Below are positions 1-11,989 of a stretch of 64,000 nucleotides of DNA, piece by piece. The stretch comes from Aquarana catesbeiana (lineage: Eukaryota; Chordata; Amphibia; Anura; Ranidae): positions 441,490,147-441,554,146 of the forward strand of contig NC_133326.1 in the NCBI RefSeq assembly GCF_042186555.1, written 5' to 3'. The notes under the pieces are model-generated. The model was not told the origin of the DNA. It made no database searches and saw only the letters and a list, made by a program, of their open reading frames with translations. Both the position numbers and the translations under genes were made by a program. Each line of letters begins with the position of its first letter. Positions within the stretch are counted from its first letter, which is position 1.

Positions 1-1038
1 TTCATGTAAAAGTAATCTGGGCGTCCGCTGGAATACTTTTATACTTTTACAGGTGTTGATAAACCTACTGTGATAGAAAAGCAGTTAAAGCTGAACTCCA
101 TTATGCAGCAACCTAACTTTTCTTTTTACCTGTCCCTCGGGCTCCTGGTCCTAACTATAAAAACCTAGAACTGTCTATGACAACGCAGTCACTGTTGCTA
201 TATGCGTTATGTGGGCAGCAAGAGGGTGACAGTGTGGACAGGGTAGGGGGGGGGCAAGGGAAGATGTCCCTAGCGAGAGAAGACATATTGCTAATGGCTA
301 TACTAGCTATAATCGCATGTAAAATCCAGTAGGCTGCTTGTACCCAAGTTGATCGATCAATCAACTTGGTACATTCAGCCTGCCCATACATTATTCGAAT
401 CTCGGCTGGTTCCTGCTGATTTGAACCATCTATGGCCAGCCTTAATGTTAACACTACAAACCAATAAACTAGATGCTGTGTGCTGTCCAGACCGCACTAC
501 ACGCTATAAGATACTAGTTTGACTTACATTTGTGTACTCCTTACTGCAATTTGTTAATGGACATTTCAGAGCAAAGGAAAGTTTTCCAATGGGCTCCTCT
601 TTGGCTCTAACATATTAAGTAACAAAAATTGAGGTGCAGTCTAAAGGGGGAACCCCCTTACGTCTGAAGTCTGGTAAGTTCAGGGAGGAATGAGGGAATG
701 TGCTTTGGCAATAATGACCTGTGTGTGTGTGGGGCAGGGGAGGACAGATTTGGGGAAATGAAGACTTGTACTGAGGAAAGATTTTGTTGGGATGTTTCAG
801 CAGATGGGGAGATTTGTGCCAAAAGGATATGTTCGCGTTTGGAGAGGATTTTTGATAACTTGTGCTAGAGGGAGATACATTTGCAGATTAGGGCTGAAGG
901 GGTGGAAGAGGGTTGGCTGGGAGGGGAAAGTGGATGAGTGCATTATTTGAGGGGAGAGGGGGAGGTTTGCACTCACACATGATTCCTGCGTTATGTGCTG
1001 CTGAACCTTGCATTGTCTTTCACCACTGAAGTTCTTCT
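1..1038. other. No recognised feature
   Basis: I see no gene, terminal repeat or known repeat family here. The longest open frames are about 100 codons, with no recognisable motif. The stretch ends at the TTAA that opens the piggyBac element. Confidence 0.5.
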
Positions 1039-1464
1039 TTAACCACTTCAGCCCCGGACCATTTGGCTGACCAAAGACCAGAGGATTTTTTACAATTTGG
1101 CACTGCGCTGCTTTAACTGGTAATTGCGCGGTCATGCAATGTTGCACCCAAACAAAATTTGCGTCCTTTTCTTCCCACAAATAGAGCTTTCTTTTGATGG
1201 TATTTGATTGATAAAAAATTATATTTTCTACTTTTTGTTATAAGAAAAATCCAACAAACTCAATTTTAGTCATGCATTTAGGCCAAAATGTATTCAGCCA
1301 CATGTCTTTGGTAAAAAATAATGTCAATAAGCGTATATTTATTGGTTTGCGCAAAAGTTATAGCGTCTACAAACGAGGGTAAATCTTCTGGAATTTACGC
1401 AGCTTTTAGTTTATGACTGCCTATCATTTCTTGAGGTGCTAAAATGGCAGGGCAGTACAAACCC

Positions 1465-2560
1465 CCCCTCCAAATGACCCCATTTTGGAAAGTAGACACC
1501 CTAAGGAAATTGCTAAGAGGCATGTTGAGCCCATTGAATATTTTATTTTTTTGTCCCAAGTGATTAAATAATGAAAAAAAATTTTTTTTTACAAAAAGTT
1601 GTCACTCAATGATATATTGCTCAGACACCCCAAGCTATTTGCTGAGAGGCATGTTGAGTCAATGGAATATTTTATATTTTGCCACAAGTTGCGGGAAAAT
1701 GACAAACTTTTTTTTTTTTTTTTTTTGCACAAAGTTTTCACTAAATGATATATTGCTCAAATATGCCATGGGCATATGTGGAATTACACCCCAAAATACA
1801 TTCTGCTGCTTCTCCCAAGTACGGGGATACATGTGTGGGACTTTTTGGGAGCCTAGCTGCGTATGGGGCCCCGAAAAACCAATCGCCGCCTTCAGGATTT
1901 CTAAGGGCGTAAATTTTTGATTTCACTCCTCACTACCTATCACCGTTTTGAAGGCCATAAAATGCGAAGATGGCACAACCCCCCCCCCCCCCAAATGAGC
2001 CCATTTTGGAAAGTAGACACCCCAAGCTATTTGATGAGAGGCATGTTGAGTCCATGGAATATTTTATATTTTGCCACAAGTTGCGGGAAAATGACAAACT
2101 TTTGACAAGCTTGGGGTGTCTACTTTCCAAAATGGGGTCATTTGGGGGGGGGGGGTTGTGCCATCTGGGCATTTCATGGCCTCTGAAACTGTGATAGGCA
2201 GGGAGGAGTGAAATCAAAAATTTACACCCTTAGAAAGCCTGAAGGCGGTGATTGGTTTTTGGGGTCCCATACGCGGCTAGGCTCCCAAAAAGTCTCACAC
2301 ATGTGGTATCTCCATACTCAGAAGCAACAGAATGTATTTTGGGGTGTAATTTCACATATGCCCATGACATGTTTGAGCAATATATCATTTAGTGACAACT
2401 TTGTGCAAAAAAAAAAAAAATTGTCTTTTTTCCGCAACTTGTGTTAAAATATAAAATGTTCCATGGACTCGACATGCCTCTCAGAAAATAGCTTGGGGTG
2501 TCTACTTTCCAAAATAGGGTCATTTGAGGGGGGTTTTAAACTGTCCTGGCATTTTATGCA
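1465..2560. repeat. Subterminal inverted-repeat block of piggyBac copy 1
   Basis: Units containing GGAAAGTAGACACCCCAAG, GATATATTGCTCAAA and ACCAATC-CCGCCTTCAG occur forward from about 1480 to 2105. They occur again reversed from about 2110 to 2560, giving a large imperfect palindrome centred near 2105. Runs of C and G flank the units. Copy 2 has the same kind of block at 40825-42050, so it is part of the element. Confidence 0.75.
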
Positions 2561-2600
2561 CAACATTTAGAAGCTTATGTTACACATCACCCACTCTTCT

Positions 2601-3235
2601 AACCACTTGAAGACAAAGCCCTTTCTGACACTTTTTGTTTACATGAAAAAATATTTTTTTTTGCAAGAAAATTACTTTGAACCCCAAAACATTATATATC
2701 TTTTTAAAGCAAAGGACCTACAAATTAAAATGGTGGGTGTTTAATTTTTTTTTCACACAGTATTTGCGCAGCGATTTTTCAAATACATTTTTTTTTTTAA
2801 AAACACACTTTTTTTAATTTTAATGCACTAAAACACACTATATTGCCCAAATGTTTGATGTTTTTATTACTAAAACAGATGATCTTAGGCCGAGTACATG
2901 GATACCAAACACGACATGCTTTAAAATTGCACACAAACGTGCAGTGGCGACAAACTACATACATTTTTAGAAGCTTTTAAACACCTTTACAGGTTACCAC
3001 TTTAGATTTACAGAGGAGGTCTACTGCTAAAATTACTGCCCTCGATCTGACCTTCGCGGTGATGCCTCACATGCATGGTGCAATTGCTGTTTTTTTTTTA
3101 ATTATTTATTTTGCTTTTCTATTTTATTTTTAAACTGTTCCTTTCATTTATATATATATTTTTTTTTATCATTTTTGTTGTTATCTCAGGGAATGTAAAT
3201 ATCCCCTATGATAGCAATAGGTAGTGACAGGTACT
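2601..3235. repeat. Fragment of a TTAA-type repeat inside piggyBac copy 1
   Basis: The segment opens with CTAACCACTTGAAGAC, an altered TTAACCACTT end. It resembles the opening of the element at 50316 and the relic at 53309-53690. In piggyBac copy 2 the flanking sequences are joined directly near 40753 (AGTACCTGTGGTTAGAAGAG), so this stretch is an insertion here or a deletion there. No second TTAA end is visible. Confidence 0.5.
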
Positions 3236-3899
3236 CTTTTTTTTTTTTTTTTTTTTTTTGAAAAAATTGGGGTGTATTAGACCCTAGATCTCTCCTCTGA
3301 CCTCAAAGCATCTGACCACACCAAGATCGGTGTGATAAAATGCTTTCCCAATGGCGCTGTTTATATCCGGCGAAATCGAAGTCATGAAATGCTCGTAGCT
3401 TCCGGTTTCTTAGGCCATACAGATGATTGGAGCCATTCTGGTCTCTGATCAGCTCTATGGTCAGCTGGCGGAACCACCAGCTGCATTCTCAGGTTCCCTG
3501 TTGGGACAGGAGAGCCAGAGAAAACCATGGGGGGGGGACATTCCCTCCCACTGCTTGTAAAAGCAGTCTAGAGGCTAGTTAGCCACTAGGATTGCTTTTA
3601 CATGAAAGCTGACTGCTGGCTGAAAAGAATGATACCAAGATGATACCTAAACCCGCAGGCATCATTCTGGTATAACCACTCAAAGTAATCTTTTTTTTTC
3701 ATGCAGCCTGTGGGCTGAACGAAAAAAAGAGATTGATCGGTGGGTATGCCCACCATTAGAATACCTCCCTTCATCCACCCACTTCTAATGATGGGCATAC
3801 ATGCACCGTTTATATATGCCAAAGCATGGGGCATCCGCCCCAAAAGGTAGGAGCAAATCGCTCCTCCGCCCCTGCTGCCCCCATGCTTCAGCATATATG

Positions 3900-4300
3900 C
3901 TCTTTTTTTTTAACTGTGGTGGTGAAATCACCTCCTACAGCGATGGAGTTGCGACTTTATGTATCGTGGGAGCAAACACTGTTGCTGTCAAGATAAATAA
4001 ATCTGCGCTGCAGCTGAATGGCATACCTGCTAACCAAATGATGGTTAACAATAAAACAAAGTAACATTACAGTATAACAGTAAGACTTACCAAACCTGCA
4101 AAGCAAATAAAAAAAAAAAAAATAGTAAAAAGCCCCTGCCGCCCCCATGCTTCGGCATATATGCTAAAGTATGTAACTGTGGTGGTGAAATCACCTCTGA
4201 CAGCGCTGGAGTCAAGGCTTTATGTATCGTGGGAGCAAACGCTGTTGCTGTCGAGATAAATAAATCCGCGCTGCAGCTGAATGGCGTACCTGAAAACAAA
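3900..4300. repeat. Internal direct repeat of piggyBac copy 1
   Basis: Two copies of a segment containing GTGGTGGTGAAATCACCTC, TGGGAGCAAAC and CGCTGCAGCTGAATGGC lie about 270 bp apart downstream of the transposase. Copy 2 has the same pair near 39690 and 40180, so the duplication predates the split of the two copies. Confidence 0.65.
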
Positions 4301-4647
4301 AACGGTTAACAAGAAAACACAGTAAACAGTAAAGTATAAAAAAAATTACATACCTGAAAAGCAAACAGGATAAAACATAACAAAACGTTGCAGAATAGAA
4401 TACAGTAAAAAAGAGCAGAGCAATAGAGAGAGAGAGAACAATAAAACGACAACTATTTTTGTTTTTTTTATTTTATATTTTTTGGGGGGGTTTTTTATTT
4501 TTTTTTATTTTTTTTTTTTTACACTTTTTTTTATGTAACTAACTTTTGTAACTGTAACCGGTTCCAGGTTCGGGTCTCTCAAAATGCGATGGCATCTTGG
4601 GAGACCCTGTGAAAGTGTGCCTAGTCTGTGCAATGCTGTACCCTACG

Positions 4648-6518
4648 CTAAAACTCCACTAGTGTATGGTAGCGTTCAAAACATTCACTAATGCAAAGAC
4701 CAAGATTGTCAGGACAGGAGGGACAATAATAGCGGGTGTCACGCCTATATCCGCGCTTTCTGCAGACACAACATTTTCTTTGGGGGGCTCGTTGAGTAGA
4801 TGTACACGGGAGGACATAAGGAAAATGCCTCTCATGCAGCCGGCTTACTGCATTTGGTTGGGGATGGTGAGGTGGAGCACCGTTTGGAAACAGAAGGGCT
4901 CTGACGATCTCTTTCTGGAATTTAAGGAAGGATCCAGTCTGTTCTGAAGCTATGTATAGCACATGAGTGTTCAGCAAAGCCAATTGAAATAAATAAGCAC
5001 TTTTTTATACCAGCGTCTGGCCTTACGGCAACTAGGTACGGCGCCAACAACTGGTTGTTGAGATCCACCCCTCCCATATTTTGGTTATATTCGTGGACAC
5101 AGAGGGTTTTATCCACTACACCAGTCGCCGTAGTAATTTGGATCATCCTGTCTGCATAAAGGGAGGTAAGAATGAAAACATTCTTACTATCCCTCCACAT
5201 CATAGCGAGAAAGTTATTACACTTCAACAGGCTCTCTCCCCCAGCCTAAGACGGGAATCTACAAGCCGCTGGGGAAAGCCCCGGTGATTAGATTGCACGG
5301 TGCCACATGCTCCAATCTGATGATCAAAAAGGTGACTAAAAAAGTGGCACGCTCATGTAATAATTGTCCACATATAAGTGGTACCCCTTTCCAAATAAGG
5401 GTGACACCAAGTCCCAATCAATCTTGCCAGCGCTTCCTATGTAGTCAGGGCAGTTTGTCGGCTCTATGTAGCTATCTCTTCCCTCGTAAACCATAAAACT
5501 ACATGTATAACCTGTGGCCCTGTCACAGAGCTTATACATCTTAACCCCGTGTCTGGCATGCTTGCTGGGAAGGTACTGTTTGAATGACAAGCGGCCAGAA
5601 AACTCATCAACGCAGGTAACTTGATGGGAAGTAAACAAGTCTGCAAAACGTTGGTTGAAGTGGTTTACGAGGGGCCGAATTTTGTAGAGCGATCGTATCC
5701 AGGGTCTCCACGAGGACGACAGAGTTCATTGTTGTTGAAGTGCATGAACCGCAAAATCTGCTCATATCGTGCCCTGGCCATGGAAGCAGAGAACACGGGC
5801 ATTTGGTACATTGGGTCAGTGGACCAATATGACCGCAACGTACTCATTTTAACAATGCCCATGTTTAGGGATAGGCCCAGAAAGGTCTTAAATTCGGAGA
5901 CCATATTTGGTCTCCAATCTCTGGCAAGGGAGGACTGAGGAATAGTGGCGATGTGTTGACCAGCGTACAAATTGCTTTGGTCCACAATAGATCTATAGAG
6001 ATCTTTGGTGAAAAACAGCGAATAGAAATCAAGTGACGTAAAATCAACTGTTTCCACTGAATGCCGGGTTGGCCAGTGAATGGGGGAAGTACAGGTGCTG
6101 CAGAAGTGGTGGGTTCCCAATTAGGATTAGCGAATTCTGCAGGAAGGACACCAAGGGCACGACAGGCCTGTCTTTGTCTTCTTGGTGGCAGCGGGACACT
6201 ACTTGTGCTTGCCACCTCACCAGCTTGAACTGCACTTATGGGACTCGCCACGTCACCACGTGTTACTGCAGTGCTGCATGTACGACCAGGGTGTACTAGG
6301 CCAGTTCACCAGAAGGAATAGCGGCGCTAGTACTTCTCTACTCCATACGAGAACCCTGCGGTTCTTGCATCTCAACAGCAGAAGAATATTGGGGTCTGGT
6401 ACGCCTGACCTTGGCAGGGATCACAACTCCGTCGTCAGAGCTATCTGTCATGGAGCCGGTTGGTATTCTGAGCCTGGATCTGACAGAGATGAGTGACTTC
6501 CTCTACACTATCTGTCAT
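4648..6518 (-). pseudogene. piggyBac transposase relic, copy 1
   Basis: The intact enzyme is a DDE/D transposase that cuts and pastes the element at TTAA. The reading starts at the ATG at 6518, which opens MTDSVEEVTH and matches copy 2. It needs several frame changes before ending at 4648. Visible parts are an acidic N-terminus, the segment LYRSIVDQSNLYAGQ, the first Asp in TCVDEFSGRL (about 5608), the second in LYVDNYY (about 5368) and the third in MGGVDLNNQL (about 5065). The C-terminus is a Cys-rich zinc-binding tail with CCVCRKRG and CPSC, as in the family. Next to the first Asp four residues present in copy 2 (SLIT) are missing. The frameshifts make it non-functional. Confidence 0.85.
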
Positions 6519-7823
6519 GCTCAGAAACGTATAGACCTCTTCACTAGTGTACCTTCGATTTGCCATTTTTGCTCTAAATTTAGTGGTACACTAGTGAGAC
6601 TAGACTGTTAGCGACTGTATCAAAACGCTACCAAAAAAACTGTTGGCGATCGCAGGGATCAGGCCTGACTCTGCGAACACTGCAGTTATGTGTTTAGTGT
6701 TTTGTAAGTGACAGTGATCGATCGATATTGCACTTGAGTGGGCTGGGCGGAGGGGCAAAACGCAGGTGCTAGCAGGGCTGATCCCGCTAACACTGCGTTT
6801 TTGGGGACCCTAAACTGCTGGGAACGCTAGTATGGATCTGATCAGATCAGATATTGATCCGTTCAGATACTATACCACTAAGGGAGATGTATGCTGCGTG
6901 CGTGCGTGGGTGTTAGCGGTACTGGCACTAACCTGACGCTGCCTGGGGCGACGCAGACCCTATCTGACCCTAAAACTTAACTTATATCACCGCCAGGCGA
7001 TCAGGGGGTTAAACCTTTATTAAGTAATAAACGACGGGTACCCTGAAACTATAAAAAACTAACTAACCAGCGTCACCCGTAACAGTTATACGGTGATCAC
7101 TGGAGAAAAGGGTTAACTAGGGGCAATCGGGGGGTTAAAACCTTTACTAGGTAGTATATGGGGGTCCCTGGCGCTATAAAAAGTTGACGGCGAACCTAAA
7201 TACTAGCGTCACCTGTGACACTAATACAGCGATCAGAAAAACAATCGCTTAGTGACACTGGCGACGGGGGGTAATCATGGGGTTAAACCTTTATTGGGGG
7301 GGGTTAGGGGGGTACCCTAGACCTAAAAGGACCTAACACTAACTGCCCTACCACTTATAACTGTCACAAATGACACCAATGCAATAATCAGAAAAAAAAA
7401 ACTGCTATTGGTGTCACTGTGACCGGGGGTGCAGGGGGGTGATTGGGGGGGGGTGAAATGTGTGCCTGAGTGTTTTACTGTAAGTGTTGTGTTGCTGCAG
7501 ACTTACTTGATGTCTTCTCACGTCAGAAGCCGAAACGAAAAGGCTTCACGAGGAGCGATGACATCACTTCCTCTGCTGCTGTTTACATTACAGAGGTAGA
7601 GGAAGCATTTCATTCGTCAGGAGCGATCGCGAGGGGGTGGCCACGAATAGATGGCCTCCCCCTCAGCACGGATCGCTCCTGTGACAAAGCCGACCGCCGC
7701 AGGCCCCGGGGGGGTTTCGATCGGACCCCCCGCCTGCGGGCAGGCAGGGACGTACAGGTAAGCCCTCATGCCTGCCCGTGCCATTCTGCCAACGTACATC
7801 GTCGTGCGGCGGTCGGCAAGTGG

Positions 7824-8679
7824 TTAACCTCTTAAGGACTGTGGCTGGTTCCCGCTAAGGCTGCATTTACACCTGAGCGTTTTCAGCTCCTAAAACGCCC
7901 CCAAAATAACGTGTGAAAGTCGCCCAACAAGCAAAATCCCATTAATTTCAATGGCAGCTGTTCACATCTGAGCATCTTGTCACCTGACGCAAAATGCCTG
8001 AAAAACACCCTAAGCTCAAAAAAGAACATGAGCTTCTTTGGGGCAGATTACAGGCATTTTTCTGCCTTTTACATTGGTGACCTGAACAAAATCGTGGTAA
8101 AAATGCCCGACTTTGAAACGCTCAGGTGTGAATGCAGCCTAAATGGCCATTGTACGTCAGCTCGTACAGCGAAGGGAGCCAATCAGCGGGAGGGGCGGAC
8201 CTTATGTCCGCCGGCCACCCGCAATCATTCCCCACAGTGACGGAACGAGGATCTGCCTATCTAAATAAGGCAAATCTCCATTCTGACAGGGGGGATCACA
8301 CAGATCCTGTCTGTCTGCTATGCAAGAAGACGGATTTGTGTATTTCCCCAGTCACACAGTCCCCCATATAGTTAGTAAACACACTGAGGGAACACATTTA
8401 CCCCTTGATCGCCCCTAGTGTTAACCCCTTCCCTACCAGTGTCAGTACAATAACAATGAATATTTTTAGCACTGATTACTGTAATAATGTCACTGGTACC
8501 CAAAAAAGTGTCAAAAATGTCCGTTAGGTGTTCGATCTGTCCTCCGCAATGTTGCGGTCCTGCTTAAAATCACTGATCGCCGCCATTACTAGTAAAAAAA
8601 TAATAAAATGCCATAAATTTATCCTCTACTTTGTAGACGCTATAACTTTTGCGCAAACCAATCAATATACGTTTATTGC

Positions 8680-8715
<36 letters not shown>

Positions 8716-9003
8716 AAAAATATGTAGAAGAATACATATTGGCCTAAACTGATGAAGAAATTAGTTTCTTTTACATTTTTTGGGGGGACATTTATTATAG
8801 CAAAAAAGTAAAAAAAATTGTTTTGTTTTTTTTTTTCAAAATTGATCAAATACCACCAAATGAAAGCTCTATTTGTGCGAAAATAAGGACATCGATTTTC
8901 TTTGAGTACATTGTTGCACAACCGCGCAAAGCTACGCAGTGCCGTATCGCACAAAATGGCCTGGTCATTAAGGGGGAAAATCTTCCGGTCCTTAAGTGGT
9001 TAA
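7824..9003. mobile_element. Non-autonomous TTAA element
   Basis: It begins TTAACCTCTTAAGGACTG, sharing its TTAA with the end of piggyBac copy 1, and ends CCTTAAGTGGTTAA at 9003. It has no coding capacity. After removal of the Harbinger-like insertion at 7859-8139 it aligns by eye with the element at 9257-10144, for example in GGATCTGCCTAT and GACGCTATAACTTTTG. It is probably mobilised by a piggyBac transposase. Confidence 0.7.
7859..8139. mobile_element. PIF/Harbinger-like MITE
   Basis: This 281-bp element has inverted ends GGCTGCATTTACACCTGAG and, reversed from the right, GGCTGCATTCACACCTGAG. It is flanked by TAA on both sides (7856-7858 and 8140-8142), the three-base TWA duplication typical of PIF/Harbinger. 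It interrupts the TTAA element at 7824-9003 and encodes nothing. Confidence 0.75.
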
Positions 9004-9020
9004 AGTAGGCTCGGTCTATT

Positions 9021-9260
9021 TTAAAGCGGACGTAAACTCATTGGTTTAACTTTTTTTCCAAGACACTTACATTTAAGGCATGCCATGAATAATAACAATC
9101 GCTGTTGGTTGTGCTCTCAACTACACTGTCAAAGTCAAGCCATCAAATGGCTGGTGTCATTACTAATCACATAAGCAGTACCATGGCAACTGCAGAATAC
9201 AAAGGCTAAGTTGGCAGCTTCCTTGGCTGTAAAGTATAGGAGGGTTTAGTTCCACTTTAA
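9021..9260. mobile_element. Short TTAA MITE
   Basis: The 240-bp element is bounded by TTAA. Its ends read TTAAAGCGGACGTAAAC and, reversed, TTAAAGTGGAACTAAAC. Its right TTAA is shared with the next element. No coding capacity. Confidence 0.6.
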
Positions 9261-10144
9261 CCACTTGCCTTCCACCCGCCACAGTTTAACTGCGGCAACC
9301 TAGCCTGTGCACCGATTGGCCAGCTAATCAGTGAGTCCATCGGGCGGCTACCTGCGATCATTCTCCACAGAGACAGAATGGGGATCTGCCTATGTAAATA
9401 AGGCAGATCTCTGTTCCAACAAGGAAGGACACAGGAAGATGGATCTCTGTGTTGTCCCAGTCAGTCCATCCCCCATACAGTTAGTGAACACTCCCAGGGA
9501 ACACACTTAACCCCTTAATCGCTTCTGGTGTTAACCCCTTCCCTGCCAGTGTCAGCATGTCATATTTTTAGCACTGATCACTGTATTGGTGTCATTGGTT
9601 CCCAAAAAAGTGTCACTTAGTGTCAGATTTGTCCACCGTAATGTCGCAGTCCCGCTAAAAATCGCTGATCGCCGTCATTACTAGTAAATAATTATAAAAA
9701 TGCCATAAATCTATCCCCTATTTTGTAGACGCTATAACTTTTGTGCAAACCAACCAATATACGCTTATTATTTATTTTATTTTTTTGTTTTGTTTTTTTT
9801 TTTTACCAAAAATATATAGCAGAATACATATTGGCCTAAATTGATGAAGAAGTTTAATTTTTAAATTTTTTTATTGGGTATGTTTTATAGCAGAAAGCAA
9901 AATATATATATATATTTTTCAAAATTGTCAGTCTTTTTTTGTTTATAGTGCAAATAATAAAAACTGCAGAGGTGATCAAATACCACCAAAAGAAAGCTCT
10001 ATTTATGTGAAAAAAGGACATCAATTTTATTTGTGTACAGCGGCGCACAACCGCGCAATTGTCAGTTAACGTAACGCAGTGCCTTATCGCAAAAAATGGC
10101 CCGGTCAGGAAGGGGGTAAAACTTTCCGGTCCTTAAGTGGTTAA
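9257..10144. mobile_element. Non-autonomous TTAA element
   Basis: This 888-bp element opens TTAACCACTTGCCTTCC and closes CTTAAGTGGTTAA. It is the same family as 7824-9003, and a fragment of the family lies at 52960-53308. It contains the segment GACGCTATAACTTTTG that also occurs in the long piggyBac copies, which suggests derivation from them. Confidence 0.75.
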
Positions 10145-10240
10145 AGGGGTAGTAAAGTCATAAGGTTTTTTTTTTTATATCTTAATTCATTCTCTGCATT
10201 AAGATAAAAATCCTTCTGCGTGCAGCAGCCACCCCAGCGC
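10145..10240. repeat. Fragment of a dispersed repeat
   Basis: The stretch contains a GCATTAAGATAAAAATCCTTC segment and CAGCAGCCACCCC. From memory this is the opening of the repeat family whose body is at 20841-21170. No coding content. Confidence 0.35.
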
Positions 10241-10712
10241 ACTCATGGCAAATCAAGTTCTTATAGCCTATCATTGGAAATCCCCATCGGTTCCGACTGC
10301 CCAATTGAAAACAAGAATAAATACTATCAATCTTATGGAGAAAATATTTCACACACTATATAACACTATGCAATTTTACAAAAAAAAAGGGACCCCTGGT
10401 TTACTCATTGTGATGTTTTATTTAGACTTTCGGACAACTAATCTTATATATTCACTGCCTTACCGAGAATTAAAATTTACAGTGTTTATCAAATATAGGA
10501 ATATATGATTAGTACTCCATACTATATTCATCTTGTACTGTTTTTTATTCTAAATAACAGGTTTTTGTAACAAAATAGTACCTATATACTTTTTGTATGT
10601 CGGCTATATACAACTTACTATAATGTAATATTTTTCTTCATAATGTTCAAAATTTCTTTTTGTACCACTATTTTACACCAAATAAAAACTTTATAAACAA
10701 AAGAAAAATGTA
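10241..10712 (+). repeat. Possible truncated LINE 3' end
   Basis: This AT-rich stretch ends with AATAAAAACTTTATAAAC and an A-rich tail near 10710, resembling a LINE 3' end with a polyadenylation signal. An 87-codon frame (10245-10508) has no motif I know. The assignment is weak. Confidence 0.3.
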
Positions 10713-10714
10713 AG

Positions 10715-10928
10715 GGAATGGTGGTAAAAATATAAACTCAAGTTACTCAGTAGGTGAGAACCCCTAGAGGCTTCCAGAATCTAGGGGTCCTAGTAGAAGA
10801 CAGACTGAGCAATACAGTGTCAAGCAGCGGTTACCAAAGCCAACAGAATATTAGCATGCATTAAAAAGGGAATTTACTCCAGAGATAAAATCGATAATTC
10901 TCCCACTTTCTAAAACTCTGGTTCGGCT
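10715..10928 (+). pseudogene. CR1 reverse transcriptase C-terminal fragment
   Basis: The DNA aligns by eye with the CR1 segments at 60775-60985 and, reversed, 55900-56090. Shared pieces include GGGGTCCTAGTAGA, ATTAGCATGCATTAAAAA and CTCCAGAGATAAAA. It covers about 70 codons of the CR1 ORF2 C-terminus, broken by frameshifts. At its right edge it abuts the hAT-like element at 10929. Confidence 0.75.
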
Positions 10929-11989
10929 CAGTGGCCGCCCCTCCAAAGCTAGTCACAAAAAAAAAGTCCTTTAAGTGCACTGTGTTCGGCGCCGGACACA
11001 GTGCAATATGGGAAGCGTGACATCAATGCAATCACATGATTGCAGACGAGAAGCTTCATTTGCAGGGGTTTTTTTTGCTTCATTGTTGCGCAATGCAATG
11101 CGCCACAATACTCCTTCATCCTTGATGTGTTTTTTTCATTGGCACTGCCGTAAGACATGGGCGGTGCTTTCCCTTAGAGCCACAATGTCACTTCCGGTTT
11201 CACGAGCGCCTCAGGGGGATTGAAAGCAAGGCCTGAGCAGGCCAGGAGGAGTCGGCGACCGGCCGGTAAGCATCCACAGCCATCTGCCAGGGCATGTATG
11301 CTGCTGCTGGACAAAGGTCAGTTGTTATTGCTGATGCACTACATCAGTGGGGAGTGGGGACAGTTATAATGGGCACAGCAGGTGTACATGCCTGGCCGGA
11401 AACCCAGCACAGGGATGATGGTGGGAAGTGAACCCCTTAAAATAGGTACAGTGAGACTGCAATTGATGGCTGAGTGGCTGCATTTAATGGCACAGTGGCT
11501 GCAATTGATGGGCACAGGGGTTGCATATAATGGCACAGTGGCTGCAATTGTTCGTACAATGGCTGCATTTGATGGGCACAGTGGCTGCATTTAATGTCAC
11601 AGTTGCTGCAATTGATGGGCACAGTGGTTGCATTTGATGGGCACAGTGGCTGAATTTGATGGGCACAGTGGCTGCATTTGATGGGCGCAATGGCTTCATA
11701 TGATGGGCACAGTGGCTGCATATGATGGGCACAATGGCTGCATATGATGGGCAAAGTGGCTGCAATTGATGGGCCCAGTGGCTGCAATTGATGGGCCCAG
11801 TGGCTGCATTTGATGGGCACGGTGGCTGCAATTGATGGGCACAGTGGCTGCATTTGATGGGCATGGTGGCTGCAATTGGCACAGTGGCTGCATTTGGTGG
11901 GCACAGTGGCTGCATTTGGTGGGGGGTTTTTTTTAGTATTTTTCAGAATTTTTCAGTTTGCACCCCCCAAAAAATTTTGAGCACCAGCC
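10929..11989. mobile_element. hAT-like non-autonomous element
   Basis: It starts CAGTGGCCGCCCC and ends CAGCCGCCATTG, whose reverse is CAATGGCGGCTG. These are imperfect hAT-type inverted ends. Flanking 8-mers (GTTCGGCT and ATAGCTGC) do not match, so there is no target duplication. The left neighbour is CR1 and the right neighbour is the coding end of an L1. It contains the minisatellite at 11450-11925 and no transposase. Confidence 0.55.
11450..11925. repeat. 22-bp minisatellite
   Basis: About 21 tandem copies of a unit close to TGATGGGCACAGTGGCTGCA plus two bases, with variants such as GGGCCCAGTGG and a few shortened units. The unit resembles the CAGTGGC end of the host element. Because 22 is not a multiple of 3, all minus-strand frames show a 22-residue period. 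Those frames are not genes. Confidence 0.85.

Larger units (their letters stand above)
1039..7827 (-). mobile_element. piggyBac-like DNA transposon, copy 1 (broken)
   Basis: The element is bounded by TTAA at 1039-1042 and 7824-7827, the target duplication of piggyBac elements. The ends read TTAACCACTTCAGCCCCGG on the plus strand at the left and TTAACCACTTGCCGACC on the minus strand at the right, sharing TTAACCACTT. A transposase relic lies on the minus strand at 4648-6518. A second copy in inverted orientation (36579-59994) matches it at both ends and inside: the right end here matches 36579 onward, and the left end here matches 59453-59994 reversed. This two-copy comparison fixes the limits. 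At 6.8 kb it is long for piggyBac because of long subterminal repeat blocks and probable later additions such as 2601-3235. Confidence 0.85.

Noticed and set aside
3240..3260. Long poly-T runs as retrotransposon insertion tails
   Set aside because: Many T runs here (also 8680-8712, 21160-21220) lie inside DNA elements and lack flanking duplications, so they are ordinary slippage tracts.
11437..11915. Minus-strand frames with CSHCAHQ and NAATVPI repeats as Cys-rich proteins
   Set aside because: Artefact of the 22-bp minisatellite; two overlapping frames show the same pattern.
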